Positions 1 through 12,892 of a DNA stretch of 64,000 nucleotides are shown piece by piece. The notes beneath the pieces were generated by a model. That model ran no database searches. It saw only the letters and a list, made by a program, of their open reading frames with translations, and was not told the DNA's origin. The first letter of the stretch is position 1. The number at the start of each line of letters is the position of its first letter. Source of the stretch: Antedon mediterranea (Eukaryota > Echinodermata > Crinoidea > Comatulida > Antedonidae); the NCBI RefSeq assembly GCF_964355755.1, contig NC_092673.1, positions 24,307,001-24,371,000 on the forward strand, given 5' to 3'. Position numbers and translations under genes: made by a program.

Positions 1-255
1 TACTGAGTGTCCTCTTAATATCAAGTATACTCTTTATATTGAGTGTACCCTTTATATTGAGTGTACCCTTAACATTGAGTGTACCTTTTATATTGAGTTT
101 ACTCTTAATATGGGTTTCCTCTTTATACTCAGTGTCCTCTTTATACTGAGTGTCCTCTTAATATTGAGTGTCCTTAATATTTAATGTCCTCCTTTTGAGT
201 GTCTTCTTTTTGAGTGTCTTATTAAATAGCGGTGAACTCTTAATAGGGGTGTCCC
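1..255. repeat. Degenerate 18-bp tandem array
   Basis: About a dozen imperfect copies of an 18-base unit of the form TTGAGTGTACCCTTTATA follow one another and become irregular after about 180. The array starts before base 1. Its last part, with AATAGGGGTGTCCC, resembles the dispersed GGGGACACT repeat seen at 29.4, 46.8, 48.0, 54.1 and 56.1 kb, so it may be an expanded piece of that repeat. Confidence 0.75.
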
Positions 256-3200
256 AATATAAGCGTTCAACTGCAAATAAACGAGAAGATTGTACAGATT
301 GGCAGCATTATACATGAAACACCTGTATGTACATTATAATATGTGTTATTCTTGCTTCAGAACTGGCCTAATAGACTGTTTTTTTAAACCACACTCTTAA
401 TGAAATATGGTAAGATAGAGATCACCACTACAAATGTAAATAGATGTTCACAGATGAGTTCCGCTAAAAAAAAGTAAAACCATTATCAACACCATAGTGC
501 AATTACTAATAAAATAGAAAACCGCTTTCTTTCATAATAACTAATATCAATTATGCAAAAGATGCTGTCCGTGATTTATGCGCTATCTTGTCCTTATCTC
601 TCGTGGTACCGACATCCGCACACTCCACCAAGGGACAGATTTCAGAAATTTCAAACACATTACAAAAATAGATTTCTTTGCAAGATTGAGAAAAACATTT
701 GCCGCTCATGATAATATAGGTTCATGTAATGACTAAAAGAAAATTAAATGCGTTTTTCTGTAATTTATATAATTATATTGGATGTTTTTATTGTCAGTAT
801 TTTTATTGCTATCCAGGTTTTTAAAATATTGTGAATTAATCAAATAAAAATATTAGTTTAAATAAATTATTTATGATTACTAATTTAAAATCAATACAAT
901 TTCAAGTTCTAATAAAACAAAAATGTTTTCATAATCCTAATAATTGTCATTATTAAGCATCAAAATTAGCAATTTCGTTAATTTTTACAAAAACTGGAAT
1001 AAAAAAAAATTACATTATCCTGACTATATTTAGAAGTATAATTTATAGTCAAGTAACAGCAAATCTCACAATTTATTTTAAATAAACTAGGCAGTGGCAT
1101 TGTTAACTAGACTCACTACGCCATGTCATTGGCGTTATGTACAATAGCTACGTACCCCATCTTAACTAACGCCTCCAAGCTAACTGCCATTTGACCGTAT
1201 TTCAAGATATTTACCTATTAACCTCATGTATTTTAAATTTGGTTGCTCTAAAAACCGTATGCTCTTGATCTGAAAGTGCATGAATTTGTTTATAGTGAAA
1301 TAAAAGTATACAAGCTGTTACCGCCGTGCTCCTTCCAGGAATACGTATCGCTAGTTAAAACAACAGCAATGATGCAATAAGTCGAGACTAAACACTGTTT
1401 TAATTTGGCGGCATGGTATTTGTAGATCCGGCCATTGCGGTACACAACAGTGGAGGTTACGTAGTTGATAATTGATGTAACAACTCACAAAACATGAGAC
1501 TTTAAATTACTGTTATTTTTTGCCCTTTTTTAACAGCTGTTAAAAGCCATTTTAAAATCTAAAATAGAGCCTGGGCTAATTTTAAATGTAAAAGGATAAA
1601 CTCGTGTGGATTACCTTTTACTTGCGTAAGCCACGCCAGTCTTGCCCAGTTAGTAAAGTGTGAAGGTACCCTCTGACTGGCATTCATCTGGCGAGGCTAG
1701 ACCCATTGTTGAAATAGGAGATGTAATATTAAACAAACAAATAGCATGGATACATTTAATTGTGTCATAAATTGAAATGCTTCTTTAAAATTGACATGTT
1801 TGCAAGCGTTTACCTGATGGCTTTGTTTCGCTTTCCATTTACTGATTACAAAGGTTAGATTCGCGGGATATAATTGTGCGATAAATATATTTTCCTTGCA
1901 TTTAACCTGGATTAAATGACTTTAGTTAGAATCTATTTTAGTTTGACATCTGACAGAGTAAAAATGGATTAACAGAGTGTGTTCTCTGTGGATACGATGC
2001 ATTATATTGTTGTCATTCTGTATGCTGTAAATTAGTTGGCAACAATACTGGCGATATCCACAAGGCTACCCAATGATCGCCTTTGCCGAGTGATTTATGA
2101 TGTATAATGGGAATATAAAGCGTGAACAATGTTATTCTTCATCCTGTCTTACATGTAGCATAAGTGCATTTGATAAAAAAAAATGTTGTAATGTTTAAAA
2201 ATGCATCTTGATTCATTTCGTGTAGTTTTAAAGCCTGTTTCTATTCAAGACTTCACAATACTCTTAATCGGAATCTGTTTTTATAAATCACAATGCAGTT
2301 TTTATTAAAACTGAACCAGTTTCTCATATCAATTTTTTATGGTTGGTTTTGTAATATGTAATTGAGTAGTCAAATGTGTGTTCCTTTCAGAGTCCATTTG
2401 AGGTGAAGTCAAAGTGACCTAAAAAATGTTCCACAAGAACCAGTTTAAGATCTGTTCTTGCGCAGCAAGACAATAAATCAGGCCGGGTTGTTTGTGGTCC
2501 AATTCCAACGAGTGAAAGACTAAAAAACAATGGTTTTAATACAATAATCTCCAGCTCAATAGAAAAGTATTTGTTGACATACATTACCAATCAAGACTGT
2601 ATTTAATACGAGAATTAGAAATCGTCATCGTTCATTTGCATAACCTTGCGTAACCTATATTCCATGTTCATTACACAGTCTACGACAGTGTAATGCTCCA
2701 TAACAAAAGCTTATGTATAGTACGTTTGCTAATGCAATAATCTTTTTCAGCTATAGTAATGATCTATTTATACAGATTGTTTTAAGAAATTGCAGATAGA
2801 AAATAAGAAGAAATTAATAAACAGAACGAATAAAAAGTAAATGTTCGAAAATCATTAATTTACAGATATGATTATTGTATTAGAAATGTTTAACCCTGTA
2901 TTAACCTTCTTTAAACCCAGCATATAACCTTGTTGATGTATTCTTTATATCTTTAATTGTCATTGCCATATTTCCTTGTGATATCCCAAAGGAAATGATA
3001 GTATAACTGTAACATGAAATCAAATACTATTGTACTCCACAAAATCTGCATATTAATTTCTCCTGAGATTTTATAGATATTTATCCATATCAGTAACAAT
3101 ATGTTACTAACATTGTATTTTCATTAAAATCTTCACTTTATTTTCTTTGTAAAATGGCCGCAATAATTTTGTGCTCTAAAGAAAAATAATTCTGATAAGA

Positions 3201-3640
3201 TAATGCTGGATTATTAATTGAATTTTTAATCAAGGACGCTTTTTACTTAATCTTTTATTATTATATAATAATATATTACACTGACATACTATTTTGTAAT
3301 ATACATTAGACTTTATATTGATAGGCAATATTTATATATTCATAACTACAGGTAATCAGATTGTATTAATTAAGTCAATATCATATGTCAGTACAGTATG
3401 AACTATATGTATGTATTCAAAGAAGATTGATACATATATATTGATGTATGACCATGTGAAAGTCCCAATAGATTTGTATAAAGCCATAAAATCAGGGAGG
3501 TTTAATAGTTCGAACAAACACTTTTTTTCCTGAACTGCCCTTTTCAAACGTGATATATTCAAGTGCTAGTTAAATGCCTAGCTTATGAACTATGTTGACC
3601 GATCCTAGTAAGAATTAATTTCACTTCATCTACTAGACAT
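256..3640. other. No gene recognised
   Basis: AT-rich sequence with only short open frames. I see no splice-bounded coding stretch, RNA gene or clear transposon end here. Slightly GC-richer patches lie near 1100-1450 and 1600-1700, but nothing in them can be named. Confidence 0.5.
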
Positions 3641-3804
3641 ATGCAAAATAATCTTTCTATACTCGATTTTCACTTAACTTCCAGTGTGTTTCAACATTCA
3701 AAACATTTCATTCATATATCGAGCTATTCTATGCATATCGATGCATTTCATTCATCATATCGCGTCATAAAATTCATATCATCGAAATGTTGCGTAAACG
3801 GCGT

Positions 3805-3868
3805 TCCATTACAATCACAAGGGTTATCCGCAAATCAGTTGCGGGATAACCCTTGTGATTGTAATGGA
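3805..3868. repeat. Near-perfect inverted repeat (hairpin)
   Basis: Two arms of about 29 bases (TCCATTACAATCACAAGGG and its complement further on) flank a loop of about five bases, with one extra G in the right arm. The element can fold into a long stem. It lies inside a 118-codon open frame that I regard as chance. Confidence 0.8.
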
Positions 3869-4040
3869 TTTGAATTTATCACTACGGACGAGTTATCCGC
3901 AGTGCAAACGCCACATGCATGTCATACGTTAGAATATTGCGCACCTCCTCCTCCTGTAAGAATACTGGCTACAGACTTAGACAAAAATGAATTGTGAATC
4001 TGTGAATTTCCTATTATGTATATAACCCGCTTTTAAAAAC

Positions 4041-4217
4041 AGCTAAAGTTCTGTCTATACACTATCAAACTTTCTGTGACAAAGAAATGTGATGTGCCCA
4101 AATATGGTAGTGATATGCTTAAATATGGTAGTGATAGGCTTAAATAGGGTAGTGATATGACATCATCACATCACTTTTTTTGTCAAAGTACTTTGATAGT
4201 GTAGACACTAGCTTAAG
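4041..4217. mobile_element. Palindromic CArG MITE, copy 1
   Basis: The ends are inverted copies of a TCTGTCTACACTATCAAACT-like terminus: TCTATACACTATCAAAC on the left, TTTGATAGTGTAGACA on the right. The interior holds GATGTGCCC-type blocks and the repeated motif ATATGGTAGTGATATG. A perfect CCAAATATGG lies at 4098-4107. No coding capacity. Confidence 0.75.
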
Positions 4218-5819
4218 GCTTATTTCTCAATGCTCATTCTGCTCTACTATTGACAACAAATAAGTTTTCGTCATTGTTGTTGTTTAGGTTTATATAGATA
4301 TATAATAGACATTTTAAACTCAGAACTCGTCCCTTCAAGAATCATGCATACTGTATGTTTATTCCTTTTTACCTTTGACCTTTTACGTTGACATTTAAAA
4401 ATGCGATGGGGGTGTCTCATTAATTCAATCAACGTTCAACATTAGAAAGTTCATACATTTTGAATGATACTTCTTAACTAAACACCCCCATCATCTCAAA
4501 TTTACAGTGTTTACGTTCTCCAACCGTATGACAATTCTTTTTGTATTTTGCTATTAAACAGCTTTCAATTTGTCCTAAATTAAACCAAATGCCATCACTT
4601 TATAGTGATTTCTACCAGTAAGATATACACTTGTACGTAAGTGTAAAGTAAATGTCAGTTTTTATTTTTTATTGTCTTTTGGTGCCATGTCTCTGCTCTG
4701 CGTGTGTACTTCAGGTTTTGTTTGTATTTTGAACGCAATCAAACGGAGGATAGTAGTTTGAAATTTATTATACAATTAGTGTGCGTTTATGAAATTTGAT
4801 GTTCCGGGGACGTCCCTAGATAAGTCGGTCATTAATCATTCCTTAATGGGATTTTAATGGCTGTCCGTCTGCATTTAGCTGGCTTCGGAAGCTGTAGTTG
4901 ACCAGGCGCATCTTCAAGGTACTAATAGACACTTTTCCTTTGGGAGTTTGAATGACCTTTCAGATATAAACAGAAGATTTTATAACAATTCTAAGAAATT
5001 ATGCAACTTTCGTGGAAAATTTTAATTATTATCCTGTGGAATTCTGTTTTTTTGCTGACTAGATTTGAAGATGTTCCAATTCTCTGGTGCCAAAAGCACG
5101 TTGCTGGTGCCTATTTGGTTAAACACGGCCTATACAATACATTTGTTCTAATGTCCTAAAATTCTCAAATTCAAGACAATTTCTGTTTTGTATCCACTTC
5201 TGCTCTCATTTTAAATGTATGATATGTTTTACAAGATGATGGACTTCTATAAACAGACATACATCATCGTAGCTCAATTACAGTAACTTAATACTTGACA
5301 CAGAGTACTAATTCTGTAAACTCAGATCTCAACATATGTATTTTGTTACTTCATTATATTAAACATTTTCCAATATTCAAATGTGCCCGTGAATTCTTTG
5401 TACCAGTAACATGTATTTAGTTAAATATTTGTTTAAAAGAAATTTCAATACTGTAATTGCATTCGAAATCTACAATAAGTGTATCCAAAGTTGATAAGGG
5501 CCTGAGTTATGCTTTCGTATCATACTTGGCGTACATGAATCAGGAAAAGATTAGTGGAAGCCACCTCTGATGACACTGATCTTTCATTCGTCACGAAAGC
5601 TGAAGGTACAAGATTATTTAACGACTCTTTTGATACAAAAGTAAAGCATCAATGATTTTGACCTCCAACCAATCAAATTTACCCCGGCATCAGATGTTCG
5701 CCCAAATCTGTGACACTTCAGTTTTAAACAAAATTATTATTAAAGCGATTTAAAGCAACGTTACGACGCTATAATATGACATTGCTTACGATATGAAAAC
5801 ATAACTCTTTGTATCTGAA
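4218..5819. other. No gene recognised
   Basis: No supported gene. The stretch 4800-4920 has clearly higher GC than its surroundings and few simple repeats. It could be a conserved non-coding element or an exon I cannot place. Confidence 0.4.
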
Positions 5820-6400
5820 CATACCCTAAGTCACTGTATGAATTTCTATTGAATAAATATTGTATAAGTTAAATATTGCTCTTTGACTTTATTCAACCTC
5901 CTGAGCATAGTATTTTGTGTGCCAGGTATTTAGTCAATACTGTATAATTTGGATATTAATTGTTTATTACTCTTTGATGACAACCTCCTGAGCCTAGAAA
6001 ACTGTATTTATGCAAGAGATAGTTTTCATAGATAGGATCTGCTGTACAAGTTCAATGTTACATTTTTAACTTGGTTACTTTCTTGAGCCTGTAACTGGCA
6101 GTATGCAAGACACAGTTATTTGTATAAATTTGATAGGGTTCGCTGTATAATGAGCTAAAGTTAGTATATAGTATGTGAGGGTTGGTTTTTTTTTCCTTCA
6201 GTTTTTTTATTTGAAATTCATAGTATACAAATTAAATTTCGGAGATAAAAACACAAAAAGTCAAATTATATCTATTGTGGTCCTTCAAAGGAATAATTAA
6301 AAAAATAGAGTTATTTTTATATAATCAATACTGTATAAATTTGATATTTGTTAGTACTCATTGACTTATACAACCACTGAGGTTAGAATTGCCATTTTCG
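5820..6400. repeat. Irregular repeat, about 90-bp units
   Basis: At least three diverged copies (near 5845, 5936 and 6325) share AATACTGTATAA..TTTGATATT, then CTCTTTGA, then CAACCTCCTGAGC. Spacing is not constant, so this is an old tandem or a cluster of dispersed repeats. Confidence 0.5.
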
Positions 6401-6924
6401 TAAAACGTAGTTAAAAGAAATCGGTATATATTAAATTTCAAATTATTTTTTTGACCGACTACATAAGTAGATGAATATCTTAGAGAAATGTTAGAATTGA
6501 TGGATATTTTAATTAACAGGATTCCAAGCCTGATGTTTTATCAATGGATTTAAGCCTAAAGCTATAGGTTTACAGACCCCATTATTGCAGATATGCCAAT
6601 GAATAAATCAAAATTTAGTATACAAAAAATCGTACAGTGGATAATGATCACCTTTGGCTATTTTTTAGTCGTTTTGTCATCGATAAAAAAATATGCTGTT
6701 CTACATTTATTGAGCACGTTTTTCTGAATGAACTGGTTTACAGATATTTTTATATTCTATATTTATATTGAAATTATATATATCGGAAATAAAAATAAAA
6801 CTTCAAACTACGTTTAATATTACGTGACAAATTTGTTTCGTAAAATTTGTTGTGCAAGATAAAGTAAATAAAGTAACCAAATTTTATTTTTATTTCTAAT
6901 ATATATCTAGCTTTACCACTATTA

Positions 6925-7902
6925 GAGAGGTTTCGCAATCTTACGAATACGATAACGAAAACGGATACGTCACGCACACGTATTCATTTTCGTAAGCCAT
7001 AAAAAAATCTGTTTCGCATGGCAACGAAATATTGAGGCGCGTCCAAAATATGACAGCGGTAAATTTGAGCGAAGCGCAGGCAAAGATTGTATAGCGCCGC
7101 TACGCGGCGCAAGATAGGTAACTGGGTGAGACCTTTGTAATATCCATTGACGCCATTCCGGCGGACAAATTTGAACCGGAATAAAGTCGTTGTCAAGGCA
7201 ATATCCACAATGTTTCGGTTAAAGAACGAAGTTGTCTAACCAAACATATCAATGTAAACACACAGAATTAATCGGAAAGTGTCCAGATCTCAAAGAAACT
7301 TTTATTTTACTTTGTTTACATAATTTCTTCCCTTTTCCATGAATCACTCATCAAGATGGTTAACCACAGATACTTCGAGGCGGACCGCAAAATTTAAACC
7401 ATTTACATTTAAATCACAATAATAACCTGTCCGCCCGAATGGCGTCCATGGATTTACTGGGCGCGTAGTGTTATAAGATAGGAGCTTGGCAACAGTTACC
7501 TATCTTGCGCGGCGTAGCGGTGCTATACAATCTTTGGCGCAGGTACGTGTCGCTTGGTGCTTGGCTGCCTAGGCCTAGCGTAACATCAAAGCGAGTGAGG
7601 ACTTTAAAAACTGCTATTTATCAAAATTGACTTGGCATTTTAGTAAATTACTTTAGTAAATTACTTTAAATAAATCTATAATCCCGTCTATAATTATATT
7701 ATAACAATGAATCATTCCTGATTCAAATGCCAAATGTGCAAAATAGATAAAAACTTTACTCGTTTTGTAGTTACGAAATGACTGGTGATATTCGTCAACA
7801 CGAATACGCTTTACGAATATGAAATGGGGATCAGCTCAAAAGTTTCACAAATGTATGACGTATCCGTTTTCGTTATCGTATTCGTAAGGTTGCGAAACCT
7901 CC
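6925..7902. mobile_element. MITE with ~46-bp terminal inverted repeats
   Basis: The left end, AGGTTTCGCAATCTTACGAA and on to ACGGATACGTC, is repeated inverted at 7857-7902 with few mismatches. Both ends are flanked by the direct repeat CTATTA (6919-6924 and 7903-7908). A paralogous repeat at 20255-20360 carries one GTGGTA at the equivalent point and lacks the element, so the boundaries and the 6-bp duplication are well supported. No transposase frame. It contains a second MITE. Confidence 0.85.
7081..7536. mobile_element. Nested MITE with 45-bp inverted repeats
   Basis: Left end CAAAGATTGTATAGCGCCGC (7081) and its inverted copy ending CTATACAATCTTTG (7536) extend about 45 bases with one or two changes. 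The 7-bp direct repeat GCGCAGG flanks it at 7074-7080 and 7537-7543. The CAAAG terminus would suit a hAT-type element, but no transposase is present, so the class is a guess. Confidence 0.8.
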
Positions 7903-7979
7903 CTATTATCAAGTGCTGTAACCAGACAGTCTAATTATCTCTTACTTGTATATATCTAAATTATATATTTCTACATATA

Positions 7980-8240
7980 TTTATTTCACTTTCACTGATG
8001 AAGGGCTGGTGTTGCCTGAAGGCTCTGCTAACTTTTCTGTTTTACTTTTATCGTTTTGATTTAGTAGCTTTTTGCATATTTAATTTGTATCTCCATTGAG
8101 ATCCAGCCACTGATACCCACAGCATTTTCATTTTGTAACTCCATTGAGATCCAGCCACTGATACCCACAGCATTGTCATTTTGTATCTCCATTGAGATCC
8201 AGCCACTGATACCCACAGCATTTTCATTTTTTCAGTAATG
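7980..8240 (+). repeat. Dispersed repeat with hammerhead-like core, copy 1
   Basis: CTGATGA (7995-8001) is followed by a GGGC..GCCT helix, GAAG and GCTCTGCTAA. That is the order of a hammerhead ribozyme core (CUGAUGA, stem II, GAAA, short stem III). A 48-bp unit present three times (8084-8230) follows, containing GAGATCCAGCCACTGATACC. The same block occurs at 34.2 and 43.7 kb. Cores of this kind are known from Penelope-like elements and other retroelements. Stem I pairing is not evident, and this copy has changes in the GAAA box, so it is unlikely to be active. Confidence 0.5.
8084..8230 (+). repeat. 48-bp tandem repeat, three copies
   Basis: TTTGTATCTCCATTGAGATC begins units near 8084, 8132 and 8180 with a period of 48 bases and only single-base differences. 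It lies inside the larger dispersed repeat and ends in TTTTTTCAGTAATG. Confidence 0.9.
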
Positions 8241-8873
8241 TGGATGTATTTATTTTTAAATTATATATTTATATCTAAAACATATATTAATATATCATAT
8301 ATTCATATCTAAATTATTGGTTTGGATATTAAACCCATATAATTAATTTTTGTGAATGTTTTTGAGGAGAATAACAGGTTTATGACATTATATTTCAATA
8401 AATACCTATTTTTCACTCCTACATGTAATATTTTTGTGTATAATTATCCTCAAATTCAATAACCTACCTTTTATCACTCTTGAATTTAACCTTTTTAACT
8501 ATTGACAACAAATTCACTCCTACATACAATACAATAAACCGTTTTTATTTTTTCAATCCTACATTTAATATTTATTACAAACTTTGTTTTGTCCCCTGCA
8601 TATGTCAGAGTTCATTTATTTTAGGCCTGTGAACAAATTAAATAAAAATACATACATTAATTACCTCAGCAGTTTTCTTTAAATATTGAAGTAAAATCCT
8701 GTAAATACAAATATAGGGTCCAATTCATATGCCTGGTCATATAGTATGAATTTTAAAGAATTATAAAGAGCAGAACGACAAATGTTTGATTGTGTGGAAA
8801 CCATTTTTGCAATTTTTTCATTTGTAAGAAAAAATTCTTCATAATTTTTGGAATATATCAAAATTTAGTAAAC

Positions 8874-9023
8874 TTAAGCTATATCTACACTACACATTTT
8901 ACGGGAGAAAAAAAATGTGCACATGGACATGATGTCATATCACTACCATATTTGGGCATTTCAATACCATATTTAGGCACATATTTGTGGTCAAACTAGT
9001 TTATTAGTGTAGACAGAGCTTTA
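8874..9023. mobile_element. Palindromic CArG MITE, copy 2
   Basis: Runs from TAAGCTATATCTACACTACA to GTGTAGACAGAGCTTTA, with inverted ends and an interior ATGATGTCATATCACTACC. A perfect CCATATTTGG lies at 8946-8955. Confidence 0.75.
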
Positions 9024-9074
9024 GTAATTAATCAATATTTGCGTCATTCTAAAGAGAAATATCAGTTAATTTAC

Positions 9075-9111
9075 TCAGGGAGGTATAAAAAATATTTTTA
9101 TACCTCCCTGA
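9075..9111. repeat. Perfect 17-bp-arm palindrome
   Basis: TCAGGGAGGTATAAAAA is followed after three bases by its exact complement. No polyuridine terminator context or neighbouring gene explains it. Confidence 0.85.
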
Positions 9112-10308
9112 TTTACTGGTCTTAATAGTAATACATCTGTTGGCATATTGCTATTAGAATGTGCAGGATATAGAGTGATAGGAGCTAAATAATAAAAATA
9201 TGAATATAATATGGGAGCTTACTATTTAAAGTACTAGCATTGTCATCCATAAAACAATGCATATTGTTGATATTTATATTCTAATAAAAGTATTGGTTTT
9301 CAGACATATATATAGCTGTCTTCACTGCTTGAGAATAATAATTGTCATTAAGGCATGACACCTTAACTTGCTGGTTTTTGTTAACATACGTAGGAGGGCA
9401 GTATGCATGTTGAGATTAATATCAGATTATACAGAAATTATTTGTATTGAAGTGAGCCCTCAACTGTTCGGATTAGTATTGACAATCACTATTTCAGACG
9501 TACATTTGTGTCGCTGTTTGTAACAGGCCCTGGCTAATTCCCTGATTGCTATGACATAATTTTCATAAAGTGGTGCTATTATATATAGCTTTTATAAAAA
9601 TAATAAAATTGTTTGCTAATTTTATTTTCACTCTTTAGCTTTTATCTTTTAAAAGACCCAAGTGCAATTTCAAAATGTTCAGCTTATGGTGTAATGGACT
9701 AAACTTACCTGTTATGTAACTCACTGTTATTGAGTAGATAATTTACTAAATGTCTAGGTCATGACAATAGACTATGGAGGTTGCCTAGGTGTGATGAAAG
9801 CTGTTATTATTACATGCATGGTAATACTATTGTTCTAACATGTTAATTTACTTTAATTATAACAATGGGATGTCGCGCTATATTATAATGATAATGTATT
9901 GTATTGTTTATTTTTGTTTAATTGAATTTATTTGATTGCACACATATTTGGCAAACTAGGTGCCAGTAAATTATATATACAGTGTGTGCAATGGTTACTA
10001 TTTTTGTTTGCTTTTTATTGAATTTTATTACAAGATGGTAACCTCAGGGTACCAGTAAATAGTGCTAAAAGAACTCGTATATTATTATTATTATTATATA
10101 TATACAGTGCACAATTTTTGGTTCGCTTTTTATTTTATCATTAACAAGTTAATAATAAGATGGAACAGCATTCTTTTTAAATATATCTTAAAAATATTTT
10201 GTAGAACTGCTTAGTATTTAATGGAAATATTGAAAGACAATTTTCAATGATATGCATTGTATGTGAGATTAAAACAAAGTTAAAATTACCTCTTGTATGC
10301 ACAGGATA
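9112..10308. other. No gene recognised
   Basis: AT-rich sequence without convincing coding, RNA or transposon-end signals. A short ATT run lies at 10080-10098. Confidence 0.45.
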
Positions 10309-10426
10309 TAAAGCTTCATTCCCACTAATACGCAGCACAAGAATGTAAGCGCAACGCAACCGCTGCTAAACTACGGATACTCTATCGCTTGTGATAGTTA
10401 GTAGATAAATTACTTATGTTGCGCTT

Positions 10427-10512
10427 ACGTCCCTCAATCAATCAATCAATCAATCAATCGTTCGATTTATATAGCGCCATTCCAACATTCATGGCTCATG
10501 GCGCTGTAGAAA
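10427..10512 (-). repeat. Retroelement 3' tail with (TCAA)n
   Basis: Read on the minus strand, the sequence goes CAGCGCCATGAGCC..., GGCGCTATATAAAT, then a TTGA-type run. This GCGC..GCGCTATATAAAT-plus-microsatellite layout matches the tails at 24.1 and 44.6 kb and is typical of 3' ends of L2/CR1-like non-LTR elements. Confidence 0.5.
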
Positions 10513-11239
10513 AAATCAGAAAAGGTGAGTTTTGAGTAGTGACTTAGGTCGTGTTCGTACGGTGGTTAAAATAAGCGCTTAATTTCACCCATGCCTCGGG
10601 TTATAAATTGAGCGTTGTTCGTACTTGAAATATTTAACCGCTTAAATGCTTAATCGACGAATCACAAACCGGAAATTACGTTTTAAGGTCAGTTGTCTTT
10701 ACAACCTACGACCCCATTTTCGCACGCTAGTTTCGTGTTGTATATTTTTTACTCGCGATCTTTCTTTACAATAACAATTACTTGCTACCTTTTACACTGC
10801 TTATCCTTGCGACAAACCTTATGCCTCTTAACGCCGATAATCCTGCCGAAATATGCCTTCTCCTGACGACCATTATTTTACTCATTGACGAAGAATTTGA
10901 GCCCAATGTTACACGACGGAAACACCCCCGACCAGCGGCTCCCCGACCACCAGCTAGGCCTACTAAGCGGTCTACACCAACAAGGACAGCACCAGCTGAC
11001 GATCGCTCTCGAAGCGTGTATGGAAGAGCTTCGTAGGAGAAATGACGGGCCTAGGCAGCGAACGTTTGTCAAAATTTGACACATTGCCTCTATCGGAGAT
11101 TTATTATCCTCGAAGGCCGAGTATAATTGGAGTATCGCTGAAATAACCTGCAAATTTGGTGAACATTTTACCTCGAATTTTTTGTAGCCTGAGGCAAAAG
11201 TTAATTGGATCACGCGAACGGAAATCGGGAATAAGCTGG

Positions 11240-11480
11240 TATTTTCAACCCCTACGAACAGGCCCTTAAAGTGACTCAATAACGATGTGTGTTTAATGTT
11301 CAAGGGTAGGTGGTTCCAGAGCCTAGGTCCAGCAACACTGAAAGTCCGATCTCCCCAACCATGTTTGCTCTTTGGAATGTCCAGTAGCATCTGATGACTA
11401 GATCTTAGTTCTCACTTTCCCTTCTTGACTGTCAACAATTCTGAGAGATATTTTGGAGGGCAACTATTTAGGCATCGGAA
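11240..11480 (-). pseudogene. Remnant of non-LTR retrotransposon ORF2 C-terminus
   Basis: On the minus strand the peptide reads YLSELLTVKKGK, a stop, ELRSSHQMLLDIP, then GDRTFSVAGPRLWNHLPLNI. The order YLSELL / LRSS / GDR-F-V-P-LWN-LP is the typical tail of L2/CR1/Rex-type reverse transcriptase polyproteins. The in-frame stop and the missing catalytic part make it a dead fragment. Confidence 0.75.
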
Positions 11481-12723
11481 CACCAGCACGTCTCTGTGTT
11501 GCATCCTAGTGTGAACCAAGCTTTAAACAAATATACAGAGAGGGAATTTTACTTTTATGTATTTATTTATTTTTTAGTTTTAATGCTTGTAATATTTATT
11601 GAATTATCTTATAATAATCTAATAATTATACCATATAATTATTATTATTCTTTGTTTATAGAAAAATAATAATACTGCTACGACATACTGTACAGTCTGT
11701 AATATTTTGTCTTGCTATTAAAACTTCAAAACTAGTGCTAGTTGATATTTTTTACAAAGTGATGTCAGTAAGTTTGTAAATTCAACGTTCTGTAGAATAA
11801 ATTAATTTGTCACTGAATATTAGTTAACAAACTGGGCTAAACTGGAAGTGTTACCCTCTCTAAAAAAAATAGATTTTGTACAACTAGTACAACTTGATGA
11901 AAAAAAAAGTGCATAGTCATATACAGTACATGGTTTCTTAGTCTGGACGGAATGAATTTAAACTCGTCACCCACCTCAGCCTCACATATAATCTATATAT
12001 AAATTTACGTAAGGGCAAAATTCGGTAAATCGCGCCTTACTTCTAGAATTTTCACTCGATGGTATGTAAAGTTGGTTCGTACTTTCGGTACTGATTTTAA
12101 CCGCCTGATGTAACCCTGTTTGCTAATTAAATTGAGTTAAATAATTAGTTATTGACGATTAAAACGAATTTAGGTTAAACGATTTGCCCCAAATAGGGGT
12201 GTTTTCCGATCGTGGTATACACTGTCTAATGGATGTCCATCTTAAAAAAATACCCGCCAAAAAAATGCGAGGAGGCTTCGCATTTTTCTATCTCCTCCTA
12301 TCCTCGATAATTGTTTTTAATAGCTGAAAACCGGTTGAACAGCTAGAGTACACCATCATAATGTTGAAGACAGGCCGATTTTCTTTAAAAAATACTATTT
12401 TGATAGATTTAATATACGATTATACAAATGTATTGATTTGCGATGAATGGAACATCCCAATCTCTCAGTCTGCCAGAGTTTGGTTTAACACAAGTACTGT
12501 AGGTAAATTTATGAGCCCTTGAACACATACGGTAGGTAAATATATGGGCCCTTTGAGAATAAACTTGCAATACTTTGACAATACTGTAAATACCTATTAA
12601 CTATTTTTCATTTGAATCGAACATTTCTTACTGTGAATGTTCGTACTGTTAGATGTAATATAAAAATATATACAAATAAACTTTATTACTGAGACTGTGG
12701 ATAGGCTCTACTGTTAGATATAC

Positions 12724-12892
12724 TGTAATATGGTGGCGCTAGACCCCAATTTGCATACACACCTGAGTGGTGGCGTGCTAGGTATTACTGTATATAAAGG
12801 ACGTGTTGTTTTGCCATTAAACACTTGTACTTATCGTAACTTACATGGTTGTCTCTCTGTCTCATTTCTTTCGTTTAACACCAGACTTTACA
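12724..12892 (+). repeat. 5' LTR (169 bp)
   Basis: Begins TGTAATATGG and ends CTTTACA, so the termini are TG..CA. It contains TATATAA at 12791 and ATTAAA at 12816-12821, plausible TATA-like and polyadenylation signals. I find no difference from the 3' copy. Confidence 0.96.

Larger units (their letters stand above)
10310..11527. mobile_element. Possible DNA-transposon remnant, ~1.2 kb
   Basis: The left end AAAGCTTCATTCCCACTA and the right end TAGTGTGAACCAAGCTTT are imperfect inverted repeats. They resemble the ends of the 55.9-kb element (GCTTGGTTCCCACTAG). The interior is composite: a microsatellite-tailed repeat, a non-LTR reverse-transcriptase remnant and short unrecognised frames near 10782-11079. 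Assignment to a Harbinger-like group is a guess. Confidence 0.35.

Noticed and set aside
3641-3997. 118-codon open frame, + strand
   Set aside because: It crosses a palindromic hairpin, shows no recognisable motif and has no splice-site or promoter context.
10782-11036. Pro/Arg-rich 84-codon frame considered as a transposase accessory protein
   Set aside because: No recognisable domain, it overlaps other frames of similar length, and it lies in a composite repeat region.
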